A DNA stretch of 64,000 nucleotides from an uncultured Flavobacteriales bacterium (lineage in GTDB: Bacteria; Bacteroidota; Bacteroidia; Flavobacteriales; Schleiferiaceae): positions 770,920 to 834,919 of the forward strand of contig CAJXKC010000002.1 of NCBI GenBank assembly GCA_913055685.1. The letters run 5' to 3'. Positions 8,904 through 16,569 of the stretch are shown piece by piece; within the stretch, counting starts at the first letter, position 1; each line of letters begins with the position of its first letter. The position numbers were made by a program, and so were the translations under genes. Below the pieces are notes generated by a model. The model was not told the origin of the DNA. It saw nothing but the letters and a program-made list of their open reading frames with translations, and searched no databases.

Positions 8904-9770
8904 TTAATCCTCACAACTAGCTGACTGATATTCGAACTGTAAGGTATGATGGCTTAGATTAAAGCCTTCCAAAGCCTGTATTAATTCCTTTCGCAAAGCA
9001 TCGAGTTCCTTCACGCCCACGGTTTCACTTATCTGAATGTGCGCGGTTAAAACATGCTGATGTCCATCAAGCGACCATAGATGCACATGGTGCAATCCTT
9101 TTACTTTCTGATGGGCCAATAAGCGTGATTCTATTTCCGCTAAAGACAAGCCTGCGGGTACCTTTTGCAAAAGTAAATCTACCGTCTCTTTAAGGCGATG
9201 ATATACTCCCTTTAAGATGTAAAGGCTTATTACTACCGACAAGAGAGGATCGATAAAATACCAATCGGTAAACTGCAAAAGAATGCTGCCAATTAGTACC
9301 GCCAGCCAACCAAGTATATCTTCCAAAAGGTGCATGCGCACCATCTTCTGGTTTAAGGACCCACCTTCTAAGCGATAAAAAGCAATGCCATTAAAGAAAA
9401 GACCCACTAGGGCCATAATTAGCATTAAATCAGCTTGAGGTTCTATTTGATGCTCGAAACGACTAATGGCCTCTATTAAAATGAAAACCGAACCTAAGAC
9501 CAGAATTAGCGAGTTTAATAAAGCCCCCATCAAGCGTAAGCGGGCAAAACCGTAGGAATAATCTTTCGTGGGCTTCAGACCTTCTGCCTTTCGTTCTAAA
9601 AACCAAGCTAAAGCTAGGGCTAGACTATCTCCCAAATCGTGTAAGGCATCCGAAAGTATCGCAACACTATTACTGAATAGACCACCAATAAACTCCAAAA
9701 TCGCAAAGAAGAAGTTTAATAGAAAGGCCTCCTTTATTCTTTTGCTATTATGTGTGTGCTGGTGTGGCAA
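8904..9770 (-). CDS. Cation diffusion facilitator (CzcD/ZnT-like) metal efflux transporter
   Basis: Proton-coupled exporter of zinc or a related divalent metal in the inner membrane. The 288-residue protein begins with a His-rich leader (HQHTHNSKR), then six membrane segments. Metal-site motifs are visible: H-D-x-x-D in LSDALHDLGDSLALALAW (about 37-54) in the second segment and D-P-L-L-S-V in the fifth. The soluble C-terminal domain, rich in His (HHVHLWSLDGHQHVL), is the usual cytosolic metal-sensing dimer domain. It is the last gene of a minus-strand operon, and its stop codon abuts that of ribBA on the other strand (TAATTA at 8901-8906). Metal specificity is not determined. Confidence 0.9.
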   Translation of the reverse strand: MPHQHTHNSKRIKEAFLLNFFFAILEFIGGLFSNSVAILSDALHDLGDSLALALAWFLERKAEGLKPTKDYSYGFARLRLMGALLNSLILVLGSVFILIEAISRFEHQIEPQADLMLIMALVGLFFNGIAFYRLEGGSLNQKMVRMHLLEDILGWLAVLIGSILLQFTDWYFIDPLLSVVISLYILKGVYHRLKETVDLLLQKVPAGLSLAEIESRLLAHQKVKGLHHVHLWSLDGHQHVLTAHIQISETVGVKELDALRKELIQALEGFNLSHHTLQFEYQSASCED

Positions 9771-10058
9771 TTAGAGTAAGTCTCGGTACTTATCCAGATT
9801 ATTATACATCACATTTTTAGCAAAGGGACAGACTGGTAGGATCTTGTATTCGTGTTTACGCGCGTAATCGAAGACATATTTTAATAAGGCCTTACCTATG
9901 CCCTGCCCTTCTAATGCAGGATCAACTTCCGTATGGCGAATTACAATTTTACCCGCCTCGGTTTTTAAAAGATCAATATAGGCTTGCACCGGAGCATCCT
10001 CCTCTTTACGGTATTCAATATTGGCCTCGCTATTAGATCGCCAGTTTTCAGATATCAT
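9771..10058 (-). CDS. Small GNAT-type N-acetyltransferase (Acetyltransf_CG-like)
   Basis: A 95-residue single-domain acetyltransferase-like protein. The acetyl-CoA loop is seen as a V-D-P-A-L-E-G-Q-G-I-G-K-A-L-L stretch (about 61-75), and the C-terminal part has the CPFAKN segment (about 83-88) typical of the small GNAT group often labelled Acetyltransf_CG. Its acceptor is unknown; proteins of this group are widespread and mostly uncharacterised. It overlaps the upstream dehydrogenase by four bases and sits directly before the CDF gene, so it is part of the operon. Confidence 0.82.
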   Translation of the reverse strand: MISENWRSNSEANIEYRKEEDAPVQAYIDLLKTEAGKIVIRHTEVDPALEGQGIGKALLKYVFDYARKHEYKILPVCPFAKNVMYNNLDKYRDLL

Positions 10059-10984
10059 CGTATGTCCTTTATTTTATCAATTAACACCCGCGCCAATTCT
10101 AGCTTACTTTCGACCGACCAACCAGCTACATGCGGACTAAACAAGACTTTATTGCTGCTTAGGATAAACTTAAAATCGTCTGGCAGATTGGAATCGTACA
10201 AGTTTTCAAAACTGCTCTTTTCGTATTCTAAAACGTCTAAGCAGGCCCCGATAATTTTTCCCGATTTAAGACCATCTACCAAAGCCTTAGTTTCAACATT
10301 TTTCCCTCTAGCAGTATTGATAAGATAAAAGGGCTTGGTGCATACATCAATAAAGGCCTGATTGATGTAGTACTTTGTTTCTTCATTTTCGGGAAGGTGT
10401 AGACTAATAACATCCGCTTGGGCCTGCAATTGCGCTAGTTCCACTTCCTCTACATAGCTAGGACTATAATTGCTTTTATACTTATCGTAGGCCAAAATTC
10501 GACAGGACATTCCTTGCAATTTTTCGGCAAAAGCGCTGCCCATGTGTCCAAAGCCAATGATTCCGACCGTTTTTCCACGTAACTCATGACCGCGGTTTTC
10601 TTCTCTCAGCCACAAACCGGAGCGCACTTCTTTATCGGCTAAAATGAGTCGGTTAAAGAGAGCTAAAAGCATCCCTAGAGCATGTTCACCCAAGGCATGC
10701 CTATTCCCTTCAGGAGCGGCTAAGACCCTAATACCCTTCGATTTGGCAAATTCCACATCGATATTTTCTAGACCAGCCCCTACCCGAGCAATAAAGCGCA
10801 AATTAGTCGCCTGCTCTAAAATTGCCTGGTCAATGGGCATTCGGCTACGCAAGATTAGGCCACGATACTCTTCCCAATTAATCGCATCTGCAGAAGCTTT
10901 ATACTCCTCCACTAATTGATAGCCCAATTCTGGAAGTTCCTTGAAGAAGAGTTCATGAACGGTGTCGAGTACTAATACCTTCAT
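10055..10984 (-). CDS. D-isomer-specific 2-hydroxyacid dehydrogenase (phosphoglycerate dehydrogenase-like)
   Basis: NAD-dependent oxidoreductase of the SerA/LdhA family. The Rossmann domain has GKTVGIIGFGHMGSAFAEKL; the catalytic triad positions are visible as Arg in INTARGKNV, a Glu in the following LDVLEYE segment and His in LFSPHVAGWS. About 309 residues, the short form without an ACT domain. I start it at the ATG at 10984, which overlaps the stop of the upstream gene (TCAT on the plus strand), rather than a TTG twelve bases earlier. It could be the 3-phosphoglycerate dehydrogenase of serine synthesis, but no serC or serB is adjacent, so the substrate is open. Confidence 0.87.
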   Translation of the reverse strand: MKVLVLDTVHELFFKELPELGYQLVEEYKASADAINWEEYRGLILRSRMPIDQAILEQATNLRFIARVGAGLENIDVEFAKSKGIRVLAAPEGNRHALGEHALGMLLALFNRLILADKEVRSGLWLREENRGHELRGKTVGIIGFGHMGSAFAEKLQGMSCRILAYDKYKSNYSPSYVEEVELAQLQAQADVISLHLPENEETKYYINQAFIDVCTKPFYLINTARGKNVETKALVDGLKSGKIIGACLDVLEYEKSSFENLYDSNLPDDFKFILSSNKVLFSPHVAGWSVESKLELARVLIDKIKDIR

Positions 10985-11712
10985 CGTATACGCCAAGTGA
11001 ATCCGGTATTAATGAAATAGGTATTGTATAATCCCACAGCCGGCCCCACACCTAGTTGATTACCGGCAAACAACTCCAACTGAAAGGTTGGACTAAGCAT
11101 GTAAGCGAAACCACCATCAAAGGCTAGGTAATCGCTATTCGCACTATTTAAACTTAGGCCGTAAACCTCAACAAAGGAAGACCATTTATCCTGACTATAA
11201 GCCAAGTTTAAAGTCCATTGCACCGTAAATGAAGTAGCTCTATCGCTGTAAATTCCAAGGTTTCCTGATAGTGACCAAGCGCCTAAAGCCAAGGAAGCCA
11301 TTCCTCTTAAATCGTAGGCATCGAAATTACTTCTACCCAAAAAGCCCCATTGCAAAGGGTCCTCTGCCTTACTAAAGCTATAACGCAACATAATCCATGG
11401 CTGCCCTGAGTTAAAGCTGAAGTCATCGTTAAGCTGGGGCTGATTAAAATAATCGAAACCATAAGCTGCCCCTGCTTCTAAACCTCCACCCAAGCCGTAT
11501 CGAAATTCGGTAAAAGAGGATAAATAACGCTGTGAAATAAAATCCCCTTCACGGAAGTCCTGCCATTGAAAGCCTTGCTGAACCTGCATTTCATGCAAAT
11601 CTAAGCTCAGGGCGGAATAGGATTGCCCCGGACGATCGGAGCTAAAAGGGCTCTGAGCAAAAACAGGTGAAGCACAAAATGCGATGCAAACAAGAACAAC
11701 TAGCTTCCTCAT
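10981..11712 (-). CDS. Outer-membrane beta-barrel protein, 'transporter' (Phenol_MetA_deg-like)
   Basis: A 243-residue exported protein. The signal peptide is clear (MRKLVVLVCIAFCASPVFAQ). The mature start PFSSDRPGQSYSALSLDLHE, followed by an M-Q-V-Q-Q-G-F segment, is the opening seen in the barrel family annotated as transporter or Phenol_MetA_deg: a D-R-P motif, then a line describing the first strand. The rest alternates aromatic and polar residues and ends in a strand with terminal aromatic and basic residues (FTWRIR), as in outer-membrane barrels. It lies between mgtE and the dehydrogenase on one operon. Substrate unknown, and the MetA name should not be taken as a function. Confidence 0.72.
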   Translation of the reverse strand: MRKLVVLVCIAFCASPVFAQSPFSSDRPGQSYSALSLDLHEMQVQQGFQWQDFREGDFISQRYLSSFTEFRYGLGGGLEAGAAYGFDYFNQPQLNDDFSFNSGQPWIMLRYSFSKAEDPLQWGFLGRSNFDAYDLRGMASLALGAWSLSGNLGIYSDRATSFTVQWTLNLAYSQDKWSSFVEVYGLSLNSANSDYLAFDGGFAYMLSPTFQLELFAGNQLGVGPAVGLYNTYFINTGFTWRIR

Positions 11713-11713
11713 A

Positions 11714-13066
11714 TTATAGACCTAGGATTAACTGACCGATTTGAAAGTAAAGAAAAAGGCCAATGATATCATTAAGGGTTGTGATAAAGGGGCCGGTTGC
11801 CAAGGCCGGATCTATCTTATAATTATTTAAAACGAGCGGTACAAAAGTTCCTATTAAAGCGGCTACAATAACCACCGATACCAGAGAAACGGAAACGGTC
11901 AAAGCCAATTCGGTTCCATATCCCAAGAAGAGGCTAGCGCCAACTATAATTATCCCTAATATTAAGGCATTAACCACCGCTACCCCAAGCTCCTTAGTAA
12001 GGCGAGCCATAGTGCTGCCGTCTATTGAATTGCTGGCTAAACCCTGAACAATAATTGCCGATGATTGCACCCCCACATTACCGCCCATCGCGGCGATTAG
12101 CGGAATAAAAAAGGCCAAAGCTGGTATGGAGGCTAGGTCACCTTCATAGCGTCTAATTACTGAAGCCGCTAGCAATCCACCGAAAAGTCCAATTAAAAGC
12201 CAAGGCAAACGTGCTTTGGTAATAGACCAAATCGTATCGTCGGCTTCTACTTCATCGGTAAGACCAGAGGCAAGGTTGTAATCCTCTTTGGCTTCATCCC
12301 TTATAATATCAACCACATCATCAATGGTAATACGCCCCACTAAGTGCCCTAGTGGATCCACCACCGGGATAACCACCAAGTCGTATTTCTGCATCAAATT
12401 GGCCACTTCCTCGGCCTCGGTGGTTACCTCTACCGACTGTACCTTCTGAGAATAAACCTCCGAGATAGGGGTTTTGGTAGACGTAGTAAGCAGCTTTTTC
12501 AAACTGAGGGTTCCCAGCAAGACATTGTCATCACTAACCACATAAACCGCATGCACATGCTCTACATCTTCCGCTTGTTTGCGCATTTCTTTTACGCATT
12601 GCAAAACCCGCCAACTATCCTTAACCTTAATTAACTCGGTTCCCATTAAAGAACCGGCGGTTCCCTCTGGATAAACCAATAATCGGGCTATATCTCGGGC
12701 TTGCTCTTGATCTTCAATACCACTTAAAACCTCCTTTCGTTGTTCTAGAGGCAATTCATTAATTAAATCCGCGGCATCATCAGAATCCAAGTTCTCAATG
12801 AGTTCCTTAGCAATTTCCTCACCCGTATAATCCTCCAAAAACTTAGCTCGTAGGTCATCATCAAGCTCCATGAGCACCTCTGCTGCCGTTTCGTCAGGGA
12901 TTTGCTCAAAAAGTAATTTCGCTTCTGCGAGGTCCAGCTTACTAATGATTTCCGCTAAATCGGCCGGGTGCCCTTCATTATAAAGCTCCTCATGATTTTG
13001 CAAGCGACCCTCGCGAAGGTCTAATTCCAAGTCTTCGATATAGTCTTTGGTAATTTCCTGACTCAT
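11714..13066 (-). CDS. mgtE: MgtE magnesium channel
   Basis: Magnesium-gated Mg2+ channel of the inner membrane. The 450-residue protein has the standard order: an N-terminal superhelical domain of acidic repeats (residues 1-135, e.g. LPLEQRKEVLSGIEDQE), two CBS domains (about 135-260) and five C-terminal membrane helices from about 285. The pore motif region includes GNVGVQSSAIIVQGL and PLVLNNYKIDPALATGPF, which hold the Asn/Asp residues lining the pore in the family. Four-base overlap with the rsmA stop. Regulation in the family is direct, by Mg2+ binding to the cytosolic domains. Confidence 0.95.
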   Translation of the reverse strand: MSQEITKDYIEDLELDLREGRLQNHEELYNEGHPADLAEIISKLDLAEAKLLFEQIPDETAAEVLMELDDDLRAKFLEDYTGEEIAKELIENLDSDDAADLINELPLEQRKEVLSGIEDQEQARDIARLLVYPEGTAGSLMGTELIKVKDSWRVLQCVKEMRKQAEDVEHVHAVYVVSDDNVLLGTLSLKKLLTTSTKTPISEVYSQKVQSVEVTTEAEEVANLMQKYDLVVIPVVDPLGHLVGRITIDDVVDIIRDEAKEDYNLASGLTDEVEADDTIWSITKARLPWLLIGLFGGLLAASVIRRYEGDLASIPALAFFIPLIAAMGGNVGVQSSAIIVQGLASNSIDGSTMARLTKELGVAVVNALILGIIIVGASLFLGYGTELALTVSVSLVSVVIVAALIGTFVPLVLNNYKIDPALATGPFITTLNDIIGLFLYFQIGQLILGL

Positions 13067-13827
13067 GCTTGTTCCAAGCTTTGGGTTAGATCAATAAATT
13101 CTTGATAGGACAGCTGCTCTGCCCTCTTCTGTAAAAGGCTATCAGACAGACCGTCGAGGGGTAAATTTAGACTTTTCAAGGCATTACGAAGGGTTTTACG
13201 CCTTTGATTAAAAGCCGCTTTCACTATTCGCTTTAATAAGGCCTCATTAAAATTAGCCCGGTAGTTCGCCTTTCGGCGGAAGCGAATTACGCCGGACCTC
13301 ACCTTGGGAGGCGGACTAAACTCCTCTTTCTCTACCGTAAATAAATACTCCCTTTCGTAGTAAACGGCGCTTAGTACGCTTAAAATCCCGTAGGTCTTTG
13401 ACCCTGGTTCTGCGCATAAACGATCGGCTACTTCCTTTTGGAACATGCCCGCCATTTCGGGAATTAGATCCACGTAGTCGAGCATTTTGAAAATAATCTG
13501 ACTACTGATATTGTAGGGATAGTTTCCAATAAGGGCAAAGGGCTCCTGCATTAATTCTGATAAATCCAATTGCAAGAAATCAGCTGGAACAATATGACCT
13601 TGAAGTTTAGGAAAGTTTTGTTCTAAATAATGTACCGATTCGGTATCGATTTCAACTACATATAGTTCGGTATCCCGAGCCAAAAGGTGTTGCGTAAGCA
13701 CGCCCATACCCGGACCAATTTCTAAAACTTTCTTATAGCCTTGAAAACTTAAGGCATCGCCTATGCGAGCTGCGGTTTCACTGCTCTTTAGAAAATGTTG
13801 TCCTAGGTGTTTTTTTGCTCTAACCAT
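13063..13827 (-). CDS. rsmA: 16S rRNA (adenine-1518/1519-N6)-dimethyltransferase RsmA (KsgA)
   Basis: Dimethylates two adjacent adenines in the 3' end loop of 16S rRNA during small-subunit maturation, using S-adenosylmethionine. The 254 residues show KKHLGQHFLKS at the N-terminus, the SAM loop LEIGPGMGVLTQHLL and the catalytic N-Y-P-Y motif in IGNYPYNISSQI, plus the C-terminal F-N-Q-R-R-K-T-L-R substrate segment. The start ATG overlaps the stop of the upstream peptidase gene by one base. Loss of this enzyme gives kasugamycin resistance in other bacteria. Confidence 0.96.
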   Translation of the reverse strand: MVRAKKHLGQHFLKSSETAARIGDALSFQGYKKVLEIGPGMGVLTQHLLARDTELYVVEIDTESVHYLEQNFPKLQGHIVPADFLQLDLSELMQEPFALIGNYPYNISSQIIFKMLDYVDLIPEMAGMFQKEVADRLCAEPGSKTYGILSVLSAVYYEREYLFTVEKEEFSPPPKVRSGVIRFRRKANYRANFNEALLKRIVKAAFNQRRKTLRNALKSLNLPLDGLSDSLLQKRAEQLSYQEFIDLTQSLEQA

Positions 13828-15857
13828 TAATCCTTAATTAATCCCGCCCTGCGTAATAAAGCCTTAGGGTCAGGATCTTGTCCGCGGAATTTACGATATA
13901 CTTTGGCAGGATGATCTGTCCCCCCTGCAGCTAATAAAGCTCTGAATTTCTCGGCAGTTTCTGAATCAAAAATGCCTTTTTCTTGAAAGAGCTCAAAGGC
14001 ATCAGCATCTAAAACCTCAGCCCACTTGTAGCTATAATAACCGGCCGAATAACCACCTTGGAAAATGTGACTAAAACTACAAGACATATTCGTTTCCGGG
14101 CTAGCTGGGAATAAGGCGGTCTCTTTAAATACTGCATCTTCAAAACTGGCCACATCCTCTTGGCCCCTTGCCTTATGATGCCAAGCCATGTCTAGTTTAG
14201 CAAAACTCAATTGTCGTACCGTGGCATATCCTTCCATAAAACTTGCCGAATCCTTGAGCTTCTGAACATATTCGGCGGGAATCTTAGTTCCGTCCTTATA
14301 GTGCACTGCGAAAAGATCTAAACATTCTTTCTCATAGCACCAGTTTTCAAGAATCTGCGAGGGTAATTCGACGAAGTCCCAATATACATTGGTACCGCTA
14401 AGGCTTGAGTATTTACTTTTTGCCAAGATTCCGTGCAGGCTGTGACCAAATTCATGGAATAAGGTTAGGACCTCATTAAAGGTTAGTAAAGATGGGCTAT
14501 CCTTGCCCGGCTTAGTAAAGTTGCACACGATACTAACGTGTGGTCTTTGGTCTTCACCATTAATCATCTTTTGGGGTCGGTATGAGGTCATCCAGGCTCC
14601 ATTACGCTTTCCGGCACGAGGGAAAAAATCGGCATAGAAGACCGCTAAATGAGAGCCGTCTTTGTCGATCACCTCATAGCTAATCACCTCGGGGTGATAC
14701 TTCTGGATATCCTTACGCTCCTTAAAGCTAATGCCGTAAAGTTTTTTGGCCACTTGAAATGCTCCGTCAATTACCCTTTCCAGCTCGAAATAAGGTTTTA
14801 GCATATTGTCGTCAATGGCGTATCGCTTTTGCTTTAGCTTTTCTTTATAATACATTAGGTCCCAAGCCCTAAAATCTTCTAAGCTGTCTAATTCCTTAGC
14901 AAAGGCCCTAAGCTCTTCCAGCTCTCGACGGGCCGCTGGCATCGCTACTTCTTCTAATTCTGCTAGGAAAGACCATACCTTATCAGGGCTTTCGGCCATT
15001 CGCTCAGCTAGGGTGAAGTCGGCATGACTATCATAGGTCAGTAACTGTGCTCTTTCTCTACGAAGCTTAACGAGCTTCTGAATATTAGTCTTATTATCAA
15101 ATTCCCCATCCTTGAAAGCCTTGCTTCCAAAGGCAAGAAAAAGCTCTTCTCTCCGCTTCCGATTACTGCAATAGGTCATAAAGGGGATAAAGCTTGGCGC
15201 TTGAAGACCAAAATAATATTTACCGCCCTGCCCTTTTTCTTCCGCCTCCGAAGCAGCGGCTTCGAGAGCGTATTCGGGCAAACCATCTAATTCGGATTTA
15301 TCTAAGAAAAGAGCATAGTTATTGGTTTCGGCAAGTACATTCTCCCCAAAACTTAGACAAAGCTGCGCCAATTCCTGGTCGATTTGCCTTAAACGATCTC
15401 TTTCCTCCCCTTTCAACTTTGCCCCATTACGAGCAAAGGATCGGTAGGTTTTTTCCAATAGCATTTGGTCCTCTGGATCCAGGTTTAGAGCCTCCTTTTC
15501 CTGGTAAACGGCCTCAACCCTTTTAAATAAATCCGCATTGAGAATAACATCATTTCGATAGTCACTGAGCAAAGGAGAAAACTCTCGAGCTAACTTTTGA
15601 ATCTCCTCATTGGTCTCAGCCGAATTTAGGTTAAAGAATACCTCAGCTACCCGACTTACCCCTTCACCTGCATTCTCCAGGGCTACTATTGTATTATCAA
15701 AATTGGGCTTATCTGGATTTTCACAAATCGCTTTAACCTCTTCCAATCCGATATCAATGGACTGCTTTAAAGCCGGTAAAAAATGTTGGTTTTCTATCTC
15801 TTCAAAAGGAACAGTTTGGAAAGGTCCTTTAAAATCCTCCAGTAAGGGGTTGTTCAT
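13827..15857 (-). CDS. M3 family metallopeptidase (oligopeptidase A / Dcp type)
   Basis: Cytosolic zinc oligopeptidase. The zinc motif is HEFGHSLH (H-E-x-x-H) in TLFHEFGHSLHGIL, with the third ligand Glu some 25 residues later in DFVELPSQILENW. At 676 residues it matches oligopeptidase A and dipeptidyl carboxypeptidase Dcp, and the N-terminus (NPLLEDFKGPFQTVPFEEI) resembles the start of that family. No signal peptide, so it probably recycles peptides in the cytoplasm. It is the first gene of the minus-strand operon, with a promoter element at 15875-15882. PrlC versus Dcp cannot be settled here. Confidence 0.92.
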   Translation of the reverse strand: MNNPLLEDFKGPFQTVPFEEIENQHFLPALKQSIDIGLEEVKAICENPDKPNFDNTIVALENAGEGVSRVAEVFFNLNSAETNEEIQKLAREFSPLLSDYRNDVILNADLFKRVEAVYQEKEALNLDPEDQMLLEKTYRSFARNGAKLKGEERDRLRQIDQELAQLCLSFGENVLAETNNYALFLDKSELDGLPEYALEAAASEAEEKGQGGKYYFGLQAPSFIPFMTYCSNRKRREELFLAFGSKAFKDGEFDNKTNIQKLVKLRRERAQLLTYDSHADFTLAERMAESPDKVWSFLAELEEVAMPAARRELEELRAFAKELDSLEDFRAWDLMYYKEKLKQKRYAIDDNMLKPYFELERVIDGAFQVAKKLYGISFKERKDIQKYHPEVISYEVIDKDGSHLAVFYADFFPRAGKRNGAWMTSYRPQKMINGEDQRPHVSIVCNFTKPGKDSPSLLTFNEVLTLFHEFGHSLHGILAKSKYSSLSGTNVYWDFVELPSQILENWCYEKECLDLFAVHYKDGTKIPAEYVQKLKDSASFMEGYATVRQLSFAKLDMAWHHKARGQEDVASFEDAVFKETALFPASPETNMSCSFSHIFQGGYSAGYYSYKWAEVLDADAFELFQEKGIFDSETAEKFRALLAAGGTDHPAKVYRKFRGQDPDPKALLRRAGLIKD

Positions 15858-15874
15858 TGCTGTAATCTTTCTCG

Positions 15875-15882
15875 CAAAGGTA
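15875..15882 (-). promoter_or_regulatory. Bacteroidota-type -7 element for the M3 peptidase operon
   Basis: On the minus strand the bases read TACCTTTG, an exact TAnnTTTG match, 18 bases before the ATG at 15857. This fits a very short leader and a promoter for the operon running to 8904. Confidence 0.55.
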
Positions 15883-15941
15883 AAGGATAGGTCAAGGAAA
15901 TACGATCTACAGCGAAGGATCTCTGATAAGCTTTAGTGATT

Positions 15942-15949
15942 TACTTTTG
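15942..15949 (+). promoter_or_regulatory. Bacteroidota-type -7 element; decides the start of the DinB-like gene
   Basis: TACTTTTG is an exact TAnnTTTG match only four bases before the ATG at 15954. A frame opening at GTG 15936 would put the promoter inside the gene, so the real start is 15954 and the transcript should be nearly leaderless. Confidence 0.55.
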
Positions 15950-15953
15950 CAGA

Positions 15954-16523
15954 ATGGAAGATCTAAAAAACTTGAAGGAATCTCTTTTAGGTGAATGGCA
16001 AGAATTGAGGGACACCATTGACCAGGTGTTTTACTATTTAGAAGAAGAGGATTACCAAAGAAAAGGTAGTCAAGAAAATTCTTGGACCCTAGCAGAGGTA
16101 CTTTTTCATATTAACCTATTAAATCGTCATTTCTTAAGTCAGATCAGCGATCTCAAGCCAGAAATGAAGGAAGTTAAAAAGCTTCCTAAAAGCTTTTATG
16201 CCAAAATGCTTCTGCCTACTATGCCCGCTGCGACTAAGGGTAAATCGAAAAAGAACTACAAAACTCCGCGCAGCACCGATCCCAAACATTGGGTCGCTAA
16301 GGGCCATGCAATTGTCCCTAAGGTTGTCTTCGCCGACTTACTTGCAGATCTCGATGAGTTGAAAGCCTATATTAACAAAATCGAAGAAGGAAATTTTGCC
16401 CGCTTAAAGCTGAAGGGCATAATCAAGGTCTTTAAACTTTATGTGCATGAAGCCCTATTAATTATGATAAGGCATAGTAGGAGACATATTTTGCAAGCTG
16501 AAAACATCCTTGCTGGAAAATAA
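15954..16523 (+). CDS. DinB-like four-helix-bundle protein
   Basis: A 189-residue, mostly helical protein resembling the DinB/YfiT group of putative metal-dependent enzymes. The pattern is W-T-L-A-E-V-L-F-H-I-N (about 41-51) in helix two and H-E-A-L-L-I-M-I-R-H-S-R-R-H-I-L-Q near the C-terminus, giving three well placed histidines that would form the metal site; the H-x3-H spacing near the end is typical. It has an unusual Lys-rich loop (about 85-110) between helices. Single gene, ending at the bidirectional terminator at 16522-16552. Members are thiol transferases or of unknown function; no substrate can be assigned. Confidence 0.62.
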   Translation: MEDLKNLKESLLGEWQELRDTIDQVFYYLEEEDYQRKGSQENSWTLAEVLFHINLLNRHFLSQISDLKPEMKEVKKLPKSFYAKMLLPTMPAATKGKSKKNYKTPRSTDPKHWVAKGHAIVPKVVFADLLADLDELKAYINKIEEGNFARLKLKGIIKVFKLYVHEALLIMIRHSRRHILQAENILAGK

Positions 16524-16552
16524 AAAAGGGCCGCAAATCGCGGCCCTTTTTT
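16522..16552. terminator. Bidirectional intrinsic terminator
   Basis: A perfect 13-base inverted repeat (AAAAAAGGGCCGC and its complement GCGGCCCTTTTTT) with a five-base loop (AAATC). The GC stem is flanked by A on one side and T on the other, so it can terminate transcripts from both the DinB-like gene (+) and the PorP/SprF gene (-). It begins at the last base of the DinB-like stop region. Confidence 0.93.
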
Positions 16553-16569
16553 ATTGTATGGAGATAGAT

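Noticed and set aside
15194..15526. A 110-residue plus-strand open frame
   Set aside because: Antisense to the M3 peptidase, with no domain and no promoter.
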